NCBI GenBank assembly: GCA_011109175.1
Contig: RDEW01000020.1
Span: forward strand, 495,273 to 559,272
DNA length: 64,000 bases
Source: Dicyema japonicum
Lineage: Eukaryota > Dicyemida > Rhombozoa > Dicyemidae
Direction of reading: 5' to 3'
Shown here: positions 22,568 through 33,786 of the stretch, piece by piece
Layout of the letters: each line of letters begins with the position of its first letter
How positions within the stretch are numbered: position 1 is the stretch's first letter
Position numbers and translations under genes: made by a program
Notes under the pieces: model-generated
Database searches by the model: none
The model's input: only the letters and a program-made list of their open reading frames with translations
What the model was told of the DNA's origin: nothing

Positions 22568-23260
22568 GTCGCCTTCCAGAAGTTTCCGGTTTACTCTCTC
22601 CTTTAGTTTGTTGGGGGCATCTTTGATGAATGCTCCTCTGGTTTCGACCTCATTGACATTAAGTGGATGTTCAAGTATTGCGTGTAGTTATGGACAGCTA
22701 AAATTCATTATGTTTCGTTTCAGTTTCCCGGATAAGTTGAGTCGGGAGTTTGTTTCTTTATTATTGTACTCAGATTCCTTTGTAGGTATTCCGAGTGCGA
22801 CAGGTGCAAAGCATATAAGTTTTAGCCAGGATTCCCAACTGTCAGAGGATAGTGCGTGATCAATGGCATCTGAAAGACACGTTGCTGCGGCAATTCGTAC
22901 TCCTTTAGGGATTTTTACTGGGATCTTCATGGCTTTCCTGAGGTTCGAGATCTTCAAGAGAGTATGGTCTGTATGTGGCAGTGTAAAGTTTGACTGAGTT
23001 ATTTTTTCCCGCCTGGGGGCCTCCATTCCAATACAAGAGGGGCACAGCCAACTCGACAGCTTCTCGGCGCAAGCTTTACTCATTTTTATGCAGCCCAGAT
23101 GGGCGAATGATTCACATTGTGTGCAGTTAATCCCATATTTCCTGATGTTCGATTGTCCACATAAAAAACATACCTGATTTGTCCGTACTGGATTTGTTCC
23201 TCGTACTTTGTCTTCTTTTCATTCTTTAATTTCCATGAGATTTTTGTTGGCCACACCACA
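22568..23260 (-). CDS. Family D N-terminal region with PHD finger
   Basis: Starting near 23181 the minus strand reads VCFLCG, then GINCTQCESFAHLGCIKM, then SSWLCPSC. This gives C-x2-C, C-x2-C-x4-H-x2-C and C-x2-C, the C4HC3 spacing of a PHD-type finger. An ORF from 23083 to 22688 continues with a basic linker (KIPVKIPKGVRIAAA). An in-frame TGA lies close to a possible start near 23237, so the reading frame is damaged. In chromatin proteins PHD fingers bind histone tails; a role in choosing insertion sites is inference. Confidence 0.65.
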
Positions 23261-23269
23261 CCACCTAAA

Positions 23270-24201
23270 TATTTTTATTTATTATATTTAAAATTAAAAA
23301 AATTCTAATTTAAATATTTTTGGAAGGCGCAACAGTTTTTAAATTTTAAATAGCATAATACAGGCGTGTTTTATAAACTTAAGTTGATGGCTTCATTTTT
23401 TGTTAAAACAACCCAAGAATAAATTGATATAATGAAAATAATGGAAGAGAAGGAGATCGTCGATCTAATGACAAGACAAAAAATACCGATTAACTTAAAA
23501 GTCAAAGAATTTTTTATCTATCAATCGGAGGTTATACCTTAAAGACACAAACGGAAACCACAAAATTGTCAATTTCTCTAATAATTAGCGGCCTCGCAAA
23601 TTCATCAATTGACCTATTATGGACAAAGATATTTTTTCGTGAAAAGAGAAATTATTCGGAAAGTGGTGTCAGAATGTGATATTCCATGTAGGAGCATTAT
23701 GTGACTGCTTCAACCTCTAACAAATTCATAATAGGCCTAACAATCCAAGGAGTCAAAGGATCATCAAACGCTTCAATCAGACAATCACATGATCATTATC
23801 TAAGATGATGTCCGAGGATAAGTGTTGGACTAAAAACATAAAGGAAGCAGTTGGAGTGGAATTATGTATGGCGTGGACGTGACGTTACTGGTAATTGATT
23901 CAATGCACGACAATACAACGAGCGAAAATTCGACCAACTCGCACATATTGACGGGATCTAACGTTCGACATTGGAGTGTATCTCCAACTACCGGCTTAAG
24001 GAATACTCATAGAAGCTGGCAGTCAGATTCGGAAAGCTTGAAATCACAGCTTTATAGACATTTCTCTCCCTGTATATCTCTCGTCTCTAATGGCCTGTAG
24101 CACCCTTGTCAAGAGGATTCTACACTCCTTCTTGAATTCTCTCCATACCAGGACGTCGTTCATGCTAATGAGGCCTGGTGCCGTACCTATTAGTTTTCCC
24201 A
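23270..24201 (+). repeat. Integrase-remnant unit, copy 2 (right part)
   Basis: Continues the match to copy 1 from 13653 to 14570, including the NNPRSQ-type motif near 23745 and the end gccgtacctattagttttcc. A few deletions relative to copy 1 (near 23580-23640). Confidence 0.8.
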
Positions 24202-25984
24202 ACCTTCCATGATCATTACAAAGATGAATAATTTTTACATGATCTTAATTTTAAATTAATAAAAAAATACGTTTTTCCCAATATCTTTTTAAGAAGCGTT
24301 TGCAGCTCTGGGAAATTCCCAATCAACCTCATTCAAAAATCGGCCAGATTATTCTCGTAGTCCATCCAAAGTGCACCCCGCCGACATTATCGACGTTGCG
24401 TTGCCTCTCACGATTGCAACATAGATCAACTGGAGTAGCCACCGGGTCTCACTTGTGTCGTGGCTTTTTAGTGTAACTAAGCGTCCAAGTTTCTTTAGGA
24501 AGCGAAGCGATTTTCCACTTATTCCTCCAGTTGTCTCGACCACTATCGGATAAAACGCGAATCGGTCGCGTAGCGCTTCGTATTTCTTCTCCTTTGCCTC
24601 ATCGTTTTTTCCGCGGAATACAGTGTGTCTACCGCGCTCCCGACAATGTTGGACGGGCAAAGCGTGTCGACACAAGTAGCGTCCCAGACCAAAGGTTTCC
24701 CCTCTTCAAATGGGAAAATTGTGATCCCGTCGGGACGTTTTCCGTCTCCTCTGTCCAGGCCAACAGGTTCTAGTATGGCTGGGTATCCCGCAGACTCCAG
24801 GGCTCGCTTGACAATTCCGTTGATCGCCTTGTGTCTTGGGAATCGTCCTGCACTTCTCCGACAGGAGAGGGCATGGTGTCCATAACAATCGACGGTGGCG
24901 CCACACCGGCATTTGTGAGTCCGGCAAATCTCCAGTCCAAGTCTGGTGGAGATGCCGATGCGGACAGTATTGTCGTCAAGGTGGGTCCCGACACTACCAA
25001 CGGGGAGTGCATTGATCCATGCGCCACTCGATTCGCATCTTCCAGTGACTAGACAGGCACGTCTGTGTTGGTTTGATTGGTTCAGAAGCCTCTCATATTT
25101 ATCCTCGCAGATGGTCCTGTAACGGTCTTTCTGCTCAGGCATCATCCCCTTCAAATGCTCCATCTCTGTGATTTCAGATGATTCTGTTTGGAGTTGGAGA
25201 ATCATCCTGATCAGCAGTCGGCTGGAGCCCAAAGAGGATAGATACGCAGGGCAAGCCAGATCTTTCGGTGAAGGGATTCCCAGTCCGCCCAGGCTAACGG
25301 GTAGGGTCGCTTGGTCCCACCCTTGGTCGTCAAATTTCACATTTGTAATACGTTCAATAGTACTCCGGAAGAGGGAATCGATAGCATCGAGCTGTTGCAT
25401 TTTCAGGTAGCAGGGTGCCCCCGAAGAACGTAGTTCAGTTTCTGTGCTTATAAGGCGTTTCTCAGGAGTAATAAGGAGGTGTGTGCGTCCAGCATCTCCA
25501 GACGTCTGAATGTTTTTTTTAGTTGATGTTCTTTTGTTCCTAGAGTGTTACTGATTCCAGCATCAGTAAGAGGGCATCCAAGTATTTCCAGTTGTTCTGA
25601 TTTGGTTTCTATTGCTTTCGGAATGATCTCTCAGAACATACCAAGGATCAGATCCCATTCAGACTGTGGAAATCCAAAATTGGTTACTTCACACTTATTG
25701 GTGTTTAGAGTTAGGCATAGGGATTCCAATTGTACTATCAGACTTTTCAAACAATCTAGTACATCCTTCGGATGGCCGCCCAGGAGTGAAAAATAATTTA
25801 ATCATTGGCAAGTTATCCTTGAAATTATTAAAAATTCTATCAAATTCTTCAATTAGATCGCGAATAACGTGAGTATATTTCTTAAGTATATTTAACACGC
25901 TTTTAAGACATTAAAAATATTATTAATCTTTATTTAACAAACAATAAAAAAGTTAATATATTTATTAATCAACAAACCTTCCTC
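24202..25984 (-). mobile_element. Family D copy 2, endonuclease and RT C-terminal part
   Basis: Minus ORF 25400-24543 reads [96 protein letters not shown] and GKPLVWDATCVDTLCPSN. It is clearly homologous to the D copy at 20.3-21.4 kb but diverged, so it is a separate subfamily. The 3' end lies near 24340. 25400-25984 holds broken RT text. 24202-24340 has no recognised feature. Confidence 0.8.
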
Positions 25985-26175
25985 GCCTGCCAGCCTACTC
26001 AGGCAGGTTCGATTCTAATTGCTGAGACAACTCCGAGAGCGCATTGTCAAATTGAACCCTCTGCCCATATTGCATCTCAGGGCTCTGCCTCCTATACTCC
26101 AGTGTCAAAGCTCTCTAGGGTCCGCTTTAACACAGTGGACTATAGATAAGTCTGGAGCTTCCTACCTACCCCCAA
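25985..26175 (-). mobile_element. Family E 3' fragment inside family D copy 2
   Basis: Nearly identical to 31140-31320, the 3' end of the long family E element (shared cgagagcgcattgtcaaatt and the following coding text). It interrupts family D RT sequence that resumes at 26176. Confidence 0.75.
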
Positions 26176-26950
26176 CTGCTTCAGATAACGACGGAAGACC
26201 ATTCCGACTGCAATAGGGCGTATTCCACCTCCCTTCTTGTCGAATGCGATTAACTTTGCGGAGAACATTACGTGTCGAATTGTTTCTGGTAGTGTCCCTG
26301 ATAGCATCCTGTTCATTAGTTTGGTGATAGCCAACACGAGCCGGACCCCAAAGTTGCCCATGTTATGAGCAATGAGATCTTTGACTCGGACGGAGCCCAT
26401 CTAGTCCTCCACTGCTACTCGGGACGAAAGAGAGGATCCCATCGTTTATGTCCTCTTCAGAGAAAAGTAGATTGGGTAATTGTCCTGGGCAAGGGGGAAC
26501 CCGGTGGTCGTTGGGAGACTTGGGTGTCGCACAACAAGTGATGCGTAGGACTGTTCAGACGGCTCAATTATACATTGTTGATCTGCAAGGATCCTCACCG
26601 CAGCACGGATACCACCTTCCGAAAGTTTTCGACGGATCGCGCTTCTTAATCTCTGAGTGTTCGAGATAGTCTATGTATTATCTGGTAGGAGACAAGATCG
26701 ACAGTGCCAATCGGGAATGGCAGCCAGGGCTCTTTTAGTCATTCCGGCACAGGACATGTGGAAGCCATACGAACATGCTGTGCAATGGATCATCCGCTTT
26801 CTTTTGTTTATTATGTTGAACTTTGTGCAGATCTCATCTTCTTTTTCAGTTTTCTGCATGTTCTTTTCTGATTTTCCTTTCTTATTCTCTTCTTTTAGCA
26901 ACACAACGACAACAGACGACACAACGTGCAGTTCCTAAAATTTCATCAAA
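26176..26950 (-). mobile_element. Family D copy 2, RT N-terminal part and PHD finger
   Basis: 26400-26176 reads SVRVKDLIAHNMGNFG, KLMNRMLSGTLPETIRHVMF and GGGIRPIAVGMVFRR (RT motifs 1-2). 26922-26671 reads MIHCTACSYGFHMSCAGMTK then PDWHCRSCLL, the second half of the PHD-type finger. This confirms that the finger belongs to the element. Confidence 0.7.
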
Positions 26951-27514
26951 GGTAAACAATCAGACTGGGACTTATTATTATTGTTATAAAGCACTCCCGA
27001 GAAAACATAAATTAGTTAAGTTTCCCTTGTGCCGTATTCCAAATCATCCTCTCCGTCAGCTTCGACCATGATCCTCTGTTGCGCGCTAGTTCTCTTAGGT
27101 AGTCAGGTCGTCTCCTGAAGTTAGTCTCATACCAACAGCCGATAGGTCCATTCAAGATAGCCATAGGTGTCGTTCATAGCCTTCCTGTATGAAAGAAGTA
27201 GTTGACCATTGCGACATTTGCGGGGACCTGATCAGACTGGGAGTACGACAAAGATTATAAACATTTCTGTTGCTAGGAATCAAAGGTTGAAGAGATTCTA
27301 AATATAATCGTGGACTTGTCAATGTACCCATGCCAATGCAAAATATTTAATAGTTTCTAGAGGAACTAAGTTGGATCTGTTCGCTCAAATGTAGGCAGTT
27401 TTCTCCGCCCACATGAAAACATGTCACCAACTCAATCTCAATTAAATACTTAATTAATTATAAAAATTTAATGAACAAATTATTTAAATATTTTAAACTT
27501 ATGCCAAATTCCAC
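26951..27514 (-). mobile_element. Family A 3' end and unassigned DNA
   Basis: 27110-26985 on the minus strand is the family A C-terminus and 3' tail (ggaatacggcacaagggaaa, then an (aat)n tract). 27111-27514 upstream of the poly(A) polymerase gene has no recognised feature. Confidence 0.5.
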
Positions 27515-28959
27515 ATGGCTAATAAACTTCTAGGCAAGCACCTGGAGAAGGCAAAGTCTGCCATAGCCATAAAGGTGTTCCGATTCTAATAAATTTAAGG
27601 TCAATTCTTACAAGTACACGGGGGCGGTATATGAGGCACTGAAAAAATTCGGACAAATTGAGAAAATGGTGGAGATTGTTGGCATGAGTGATATACCAGT
27701 TTGTTGTTTAAATATAACAGACTCGTTATCTCTACGCTCAGTTCTCGTCCCCCGATTCAGTCACGGAATTGTTTAGATCCACGAGATCCTCGATGCACTA
27801 CAATGATTTCGTTGTCCTACCTTCGCGGATTCTATCATTTAATCCGTCCAGAAAGTCGGGGATCCTCTCTTCGTCTTTATTCTGTGATATCTACATGATC
27901 GAAAAGCAGAGTATGTGGCTTCCAAAAAGAACGAAGGTATCCCTTGTTTTTATGTGGTAGTTGAGTGACCAGATGACTTATTTCTATGACAAATCACGTC
28001 TCACGGAATTCGAATTCGATCTCCGTGCTTTTATTTGCCAGCAACTCGATGACATTTTTTCCGAGCTGATAGACTGCCGTTTTGTCCCCTTTACTGGCAT
28101 CTCATGGAAGTGACCTTGACATCGAACTGCAGTGCTCAAGAACCTGCAAGTTGCCGGAAACAAAAGATAAATTAAACCTTGAGGTCTCGACCATCGACTC
28201 TGAGAGTATCCATGGAAAGAGACAGATTCTCAGCAGAGTGGCCAATTTGATACAGAATTCAGGGTTTTCCCGTACGTTGGAGATCCTAAATGCCAGAGTA
28301 CCCATTATCCGCTTCAATTCTGATCTCTGTGGGATTTGCTGTGACCTCAGTGTAGGAAATTGGTAGTCAGTTGGCTTACTTTAGTGTGAGGAAGATAAAT
28401 TTGTCTTCCCTTTTGCAGTTCTACTCTGTGATTGTCCCTGGATTCCCCATCCTCGTGTGTACCCTGAGGAATTGGGCTAAGTTTAAAAAAGTCGTTGTCC
28501 CGTCTCCCTCTTTTAGTTTGACCAACTTTGGATTGACTCAATTGATTTTGTTTTATTTGATGATGGCACGTGGTGTTCCCCCGTTGTCGAAGGTGATGGA
28601 TTCAAACGGTCCTCTGGTTATGTTACTTGTAGATAATTTCATTTCTCCTAAAGAGTTTGTTGACTTGAAATTAGGTTGGTGGGTCATTTGAGACCTTAGG
28701 TGACACTCTCATGGGGTTTTTTGACTTTTACGCCAATTTTAACTTTAACAAGAAAAAGCTTGACTTGGTGACGGGGAGGGATGTCGCCTTTATCAGTGGG
28801 TACTCCGTTTTCTTGCAGCACCCATTAGAGACGGTTGAAACGAACGTTACTAGGAACGTAAAGGAATATCAGCTGGCCTTTTTCAAAAAGGCTTGCAGAA
28901 CGGCTTACACTGATCTTCATAATAAATCTGGATCTCTTAATTTATTGTTCGCTAAATGA
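27515..28959 (+). CDS. MTPAP: Mitochondrial poly(A) polymerase-like protein with tiny introns
   Basis: Non-canonical nucleotidyltransferase of the MTPAP/PAPD1 group, which in animals adds tails to mitochondrial RNA. Start ATG 27515. Introns read by frame: 27575-27599 (25 nt), 27699-27720 (22), 27937-27960 (24), 28352-28370 (19) and probably 28659-28692 (34). The N-terminal RNA-binding-like region has YEALKKFGQIEKMVEIVGM, RYLYAQFSSPDSVTELF and VLPSRILSFNP. The catalytic region has GSDLDIEL (two Asp), ILNARVPIIRF, GICCDLS (third Asp), ITLR-like NWAKF, SFSLTNFGLTQLILFYLMM, TLMGFFDFYANFNFN and FLQHPLETVETNVTRNVKE. One break near 28100-28118, just before GSDLD, is not explained by an intron, so it is either a sequencing error or a disabling mutation. 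No targeting signal was identified. Confidence 0.75.
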
Positions 28960-29595
28960 ATATGTTTTGAACTGTGAATTGTTTTTGATTTGTTTGGGGT
29001 TGGTTAGTTCTAATGGGAGTGCCGCATGACTGGGGGTTTGAACACACTTGCCTTCTCCAGTACAAATTGAGATTTATATTCATGTACTTTAGTAACATTT
29101 GTAGAAAAGAAAGGACTCTGTCATGGGTCTGAACGTCATCCAAAATTTGTGGATAACAACACTTTAAGAAACAAAGTTTCAAAAGGCAAGGGAATATTTC
29201 AAATATTACTACACTTGGATATCAAGATCACTCATCAAGGTATGGTTACTAATATTGGTGGCAAAAATGATGTTGTGTAATACTTCAATAGTGGTCGTAA
29301 TACAATAGAGTGTTTTCAAAATTGAGAAGTGAGCTACATCAATCCGAGAAATTTTAACATTATTGCGAGAATCTGTCACATTTAACATCTAGGCTAGAAT
29401 TGATCACATTTATCCGCCATGTGACCACGTCGCTTCATATATTGTATATTTTGACAGTTATCGCTAACTTGTGTATTTTGCAAATGTTTGAGAATCTTAC
29501 AAATGTAAATAGACAATGGAAAAATATCGATTTGACGTCCTTATATTACAAGAATCCAAACTCAGAAGTGCGAACACAACTCCAAAATTTCCTGG
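28960..29595. other. No gene recognised
   Basis: Intergenic DNA downstream of the MTPAP-like gene. A 76-codon minus frame (29182-28952) and the first part of a plus frame starting at 29400 (text DLTSLYYKNPNSEVRTQL) have no motif I can name. They may be host exons or unknown LINE leader. Confidence 0.3.
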
Positions 29596-30600
29596 ATACT
29601 CAGTTATCCACAGAGATAGATGTGGAAACTTGGGGTAGGCTTACTACTATCATACGAAACGGGATCCCTTTGAAGATATCACCAAATACGTCTACAACCG
29701 CCTCCATAACCATGAAAGTATCCAAATTCTGGCCACAAAAATCCAACTCCCAAGAAGTATTTTACTTTGATCAATTCACATCTACCTCCTTCATCATCAG
29801 TTACTTGCCCGAAACTTTCGTCAATCAGCTCACTAAGAAACGTTCTTCTTTGCGTTACCTAATTACAAAACACCCGCTCTGGCTGAGAAGTCAGACGTCA
29901 AACATGCGGGGAGACATGCTAATCGAAGACTTTGGAACCTTTTGCATCCTAAACGACCCTAACTTTCACACAAGAACCCTCTCAAGACAAAATGATTCAC
30001 AATCTCAATAAATATGAATATTATTCCGGATGTCTGAAAGAGATCTTACATCAAACCAATCTTGAAGTCTGGAAAATCCGAAAATGACCCTTTTTCCAAC
30101 AGACCAACCTCGATCCTATGTTCACTTTCCCGAATACTCGAAAGATTAGTTCTTGAAAATATTAAAAAATAATCCTCCTCTCTCCTTTCCAACATGGATT
30201 CCGGGCTAAACACTCCACTGCAACATGCCTAACGTCCTGTGCCAGTTCATTGCGAAGGGATTCAATTCCTCTAAACCACACCAACGTACAGTCTTGGTCT
30301 CTGTTGATATAACAAAGGCTTTCGACACAGTCTCAAGAAACTCCTTACTGAGAAAATTTACGATATATGCATCCACCCAAACATAAAACTATAGATTACC
30401 AACTTCTTAAATGGGAGACGTGGACAAGTGATTTGCAACAACATAAAGTCAAAATCGCGTCTCATACCAAACGGAGTTCCTAAAGGATCCCCACTATCGC
30501 CAGCCTTTTTCAATCTCTACATAAACGACATGCCACAAACCTGTAATGAAAACTGCCTAATTTTCTTCTATGCCGACGATATCATTCTTGCCTCCAAGGA
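29596..30600 (+). mobile_element. Family C endonuclease/RT fragment
   Basis: RLTTIIRNGIPLKIS near 29635, TKHPLWLRSQTSNMRGDML near 29865 (endonuclease region) and CILNDPNFHTRTL. An RT follows directly: MNIIPDVWKRSYIKPILKSG at 30013, SRILERLVLENIK, VDITKAFDTVSRNSLLRKF, SRLIPNGVPKGSPLSPAFFN and IFFYADDIILASKD ending at 30603. Same subfamily as 10.7-11.9 kb. Many stops. Confidence 0.75.
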
Positions 30601-30603
30601 CTA

Positions 30604-31068
30604 AAGCATTTAATCCAATAGAAAATATGTTTTCAAAAGTTAACAAAAGTAAAGGATCTAAAACCTACTAATGAGAAATTATTTTATTTGCAATTGAAGG
30701 GGATCTCCAAACAATTAGAAGTGTTTACTGTGAATTTTTTTTTCATGAAATCAGTAAATCAATTCATTATTTTTTTAAATTATTGTTTTGGTTCCTTTTT
30801 TTGAAAATTTCTCGGATATCAAATTTATTATTTTATTAAATTACGGTTTTGGTTATTTTTTTGAAAATTTCTCGGATTCCCATAGTGATGTGAAGGTGTT
30901 ATCACTTGGACTTGAAAACTCTGTATATCAGTGACAAAATAGTTCCAAAAACCAAGATAAAGTTTTCTCCAAATCGATGTCGGACTGTACCTCGATAATC
31001 ATTTAAACTCTATTTTTGAAAAAAACACAGTTCATTTTTTTTAATATTTGATTTTTGAAAAAAAAGAA
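30604..31068. other. AT-rich region, no gene recognised
   Basis: Contains two near-identical segments tttgaaaatttctcggat (about 30800 and 30866) but no coding sequence. Confidence 0.4.
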
Positions 31069-31081
31069 AAAAGTCTTTTAG

Positions 31082-32251
31082 TTAAGAGACCAGGATCGCC
31101 AAAGAGATTAAAGAAAAAAGTCTTTTAGTTAAGAGATCAGGCAGGTTCGATTCTGGTTGCTGAAACAACTCCGAGAGCGCATTGTCAAATTGAACCCTCT
31201 GCCCATATTGCATCTCAGGGCTCTGCCTCCTATACTCCATTGTCAAGCTCTCTAGGGTCCGCTTTAACACAGTGGACTGTAGATAGGTCTGGAGTTTCCT
31301 ATCTACCCCCAACTGCTTCAGATAACCCTTGTGGTACTTTGTTGCAATTCCTTCCCACGTCATTACTATAGGAATAACGAGGACCTTGCAACCAAGCATC
31401 TGCCCCATCTCGTTTGCAAGAAAGTCATACTTCCTTTTTTTCTCCACCTCCACAGTCTGCAAACGGTCTTGAGACGTGATGCCAACCTCTATGATAAGGA
31501 CTTGGCCAGACTCCTTATCGTGTACCACAATGTCCGGTTTATTGTGCTTGACTAGCACCGAGGTACGGATAACACTGTCTACCTTAATTTGGACCCTGGT
31601 GTTCTCTACTACAGATTGCACCTTATGAGTCCGCAACTTTCTGGTGTGGCGAATACCATACTTATTGCATAGTAGAAGATGAAGACTCCTTACTACCTCG
31701 TTGTGCCTCCACACATAGTCGTGGCAGAGCATGGATCCACATCGAGTGGCTAAATGATCAACCGACATGCTCCTTGACTTACAGTGGGGACATGTATTTG
31801 TTGATCGACCCCAAAAAATATTGCGGTCTTGCATATACGTGTACAACGCCTCCGATCGAGGTGAGTTGTCACCGTATTTTAGCCATATTGTCGACGACTT
31901 AAGGTCGACATGTGGGTTGTCCAATGCTCTGAAGAGGACCTTATGAAGGCTTTTTAAGTTGATCTTTTCCATCAAATTATTATATTGTAATTCGATCAAC
32001 GCCTTCACATTTACTAGCCCACCATCATCAACACCATACTTAGCAGACAAAAAAGGTCTGATAGTGCCTAGGTGGGTTGCCCGTGTTTTCTCGGTCGTTA
32101 TTATGGCGTGCTTCCTAGCAGACACACTTGACCCAGCTATCAGGGTGTCGTGCATTCGCATTAGGATACGCTCACTTAGTTGGACTACTCCACACAGTCC
32201 ACGGCCGAATTTATCACGGGGTAAATATAGTCTCTCCTTATTGGCTGCCAC
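31082..32251 (-). CDS. Family E C-terminal ORF with CCHC finger and PD-(D/E)xK endonuclease
   Basis: 389 codons. CPHCKSRSMSVDHLATRCG (C-x2-C-x7-H-x4-C) followed by YVWRHNEVVRSLHLLLCNKY is the conserved finger and RHN block before the nuclease in R2/R4/NeSL/CRE-type elements. KPDIVVHDKESGQVLIIEVG then ITSQDRLQTVEVEKKRKYDF is the catalytic PD...E region, and PIVMTWEGIATKYHKG follows. This nuclease nicks the target to prime reverse transcription. The fragment at 5360-5645 and the piece at 25985 belong to the same family. Confidence 0.8.
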   Translation of the reverse strand: MAANKERLYLPRDKFGRGLCGVVQLSERILMRMHDTLIAGSSVSARKHAIITTEKTRATHLGTIRPFLSAKYGVDDGGLVNVKALIELQYNNLMEKINLKSLHKVLFRALDNPHVDLKSSTIWLKYGDNSPRSEALYTYMQDRNIFWGRSTNTCPHCKSRSMSVDHLATRCGSMLCHDYVWRHNEVVRSLHLLLCNKYGIRHTRKLRTHKVQSVVENTRVQIKVDSVIRTSVLVKHNKPDIVVHDKESGQVLIIEVGITSQDRLQTVEVEKKRKYDFLANEMGQMLGCKVLVIPIVMTWEGIATKYHKGYLKQLGVDRKLQTYLQSTVLKRTLESLTMEYRRQSPEMQYGQRVQFDNALSELFQQPESNLPDLLTKRLFSLISLAILVS

Positions 32252-32427
32252 ACATGGACATGGTTCTCTCTGAGTACTCCACGGATCATAACATCCATCT
32301 CATCATACTCTTTGGGCTCCACAACACCTATGTAGTAGTTTAGCAGCGAGACAGCATACTCATTTAATGCTAGGAACAAATTCCTTGCATTTAGAGACGT
32401 CTTACAATAACGCTGCTCTTTTACGGA

Positions 32428-32697
32428 TGCCTTCAGTAATTTGTCGCTTTGTCTCAGGCATTATAAGGGACACTTTGGAGATTCGGTAACACCCAGATAC
32501 TTATATCCTTCGTGTTCCTCTAGGACTCTTACTAACTCGCTACATACTTGCGTGTTACGCAGNACGATGCCTTCAGTAATTTGTCGCTTTGTCTCAGGCA
32601 TTATAAGGGACTTTGGAGTTCGGTAACACCCAGATACTTATATCCTTCGTGTTCCTATAGGACTCTTACTAACTCGCTACATACTTGCGTGTTAGTC
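32428..32697. repeat. Direct duplication flanking an N (likely assembly artefact)
   Basis: About 130 bp starting gatgccttcagtaatttgtc is present at 32428-32560 and again at 32566-32697, with the N at 32563 between them. It breaks the RT frame of the family E element. Confidence 0.7.
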
Positions 32698-33786
32698 GCA
32701 GACTTTGAATAATTCAAATCTAGCCCTATACTCTCAAAGAATTCCCTGGCACAGACCCCCATGGAGTAGAGCTCCTCGGCTGTTCGAGCATACATCTTCA
32801 AGGTCATCGATAAAAAGAAGGTGATTTGTACTGAAACAGACCCCTTCACAATGAACTGGTATTTGCTCAACCGGTCATTGAGGCGGCGACTCAATGGCTC
32901 CAAACAGAGAACAAAGAGTAGCGGAGACATGCTATCCCCCTGAAGGATCCCCCTCTTGAGTTTTACCTCGCCTATCCGGTGCCTATTATAGTTCAGATGA
33001 ATAACCTATTCATCACAGCTACAAAGCTGATGAACCACACAGGCATACACAGACTGTGTAGGCACTCGACAAGGTAAGAATGATCAACTGAATCGTAAAC
33101 CTTCTTCACATCCACACACATAGACAAAAGTGAGTTTCCGTGAGACACAGAAAGGCACTTTTTGATCAAATCCTGCTCTTTTGCCCCCTGGCAATTTCTC
33201 ACAATACCAAATCGATTCTCGGAAAGAATCGCATTTGCTTCTCAAAGCTACTGACCTCAATAGCCATCAATTTGATCATCAGCTTATAAAGGGTTGGCAT
33301 GCAGGTTATCGGTCGATAATTTCAGCAGACTGAGAGTTGTCCAGCTTTAGGATCAAAAAAGTTGTCTCCAATCATGAATTGTTTCCGGGTTAGTGATGCT
33401 TTTCTGTAATACACGACACATAGACTCGTGCAATGAAGTGCATCTTTTGATAAAGAAATTATAAACTTTATCGACCCCGGTCGTTTTCCAATCAGGGAGA
33501 TGTCTCACTACCGCCTCAAATTTCTTGCGAAAATCGAAAATTCCGCAAGATTCCGCCAAGAAAGGAGCGGCGCTGTACGGGACATTCCACGCATTTCCTC
33601 TGCGTGGTTTAGCCTCCCACATACTACCCCATGTGGAAAGCATTTCCGCGTCCTGCTGGGAACATACACTATGGCCATTTTCGTGTAGGCGACGGTAAAA
33701 CAATCTGCGATTAAACTCAAACAGATTATTTTCTCTCCTTCTCTTACACCGACTTTCATGTGTATAGAGTTTCCTCTTATACACCA

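Larger units (their letters stand above)
20241..23268 (-). mobile_element. Family D retrotransposon: PHD finger, RT and restriction-like endonuclease
   Basis: About 3.0 kb on the minus strand. N-terminal PHD finger, then RT, then an endonuclease of PD-(D/E)xK type. The 3' end runs into an A-rich tail (t-rich on the plus strand at 20218-20262). It sits inside integrase unit copy 2, whose sequence resumes at 23270. Similar copies lie at 24.3-26.95 kb (minus), 35.5-36.2 kb (plus) and 48.0-49.3 kb (minus). Site-specific RLE elements (R2, R4, NeSL, CRE) are the known relatives. I cannot place D in a named clade. Confidence 0.8.

Noticed and set aside
26000-26020. B-box-like ggttcgattc, possible second SINE
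   Set aside because: The sequence is the 3' coding end of family E, nearly identical to 31142-31160.
28659-28674. A 16-nt intron in the MTPAP-like gene
   Set aside because: It is in frame, but the longer 34-nt choice (28659-28692) uses the same donor and aligns better with the family.
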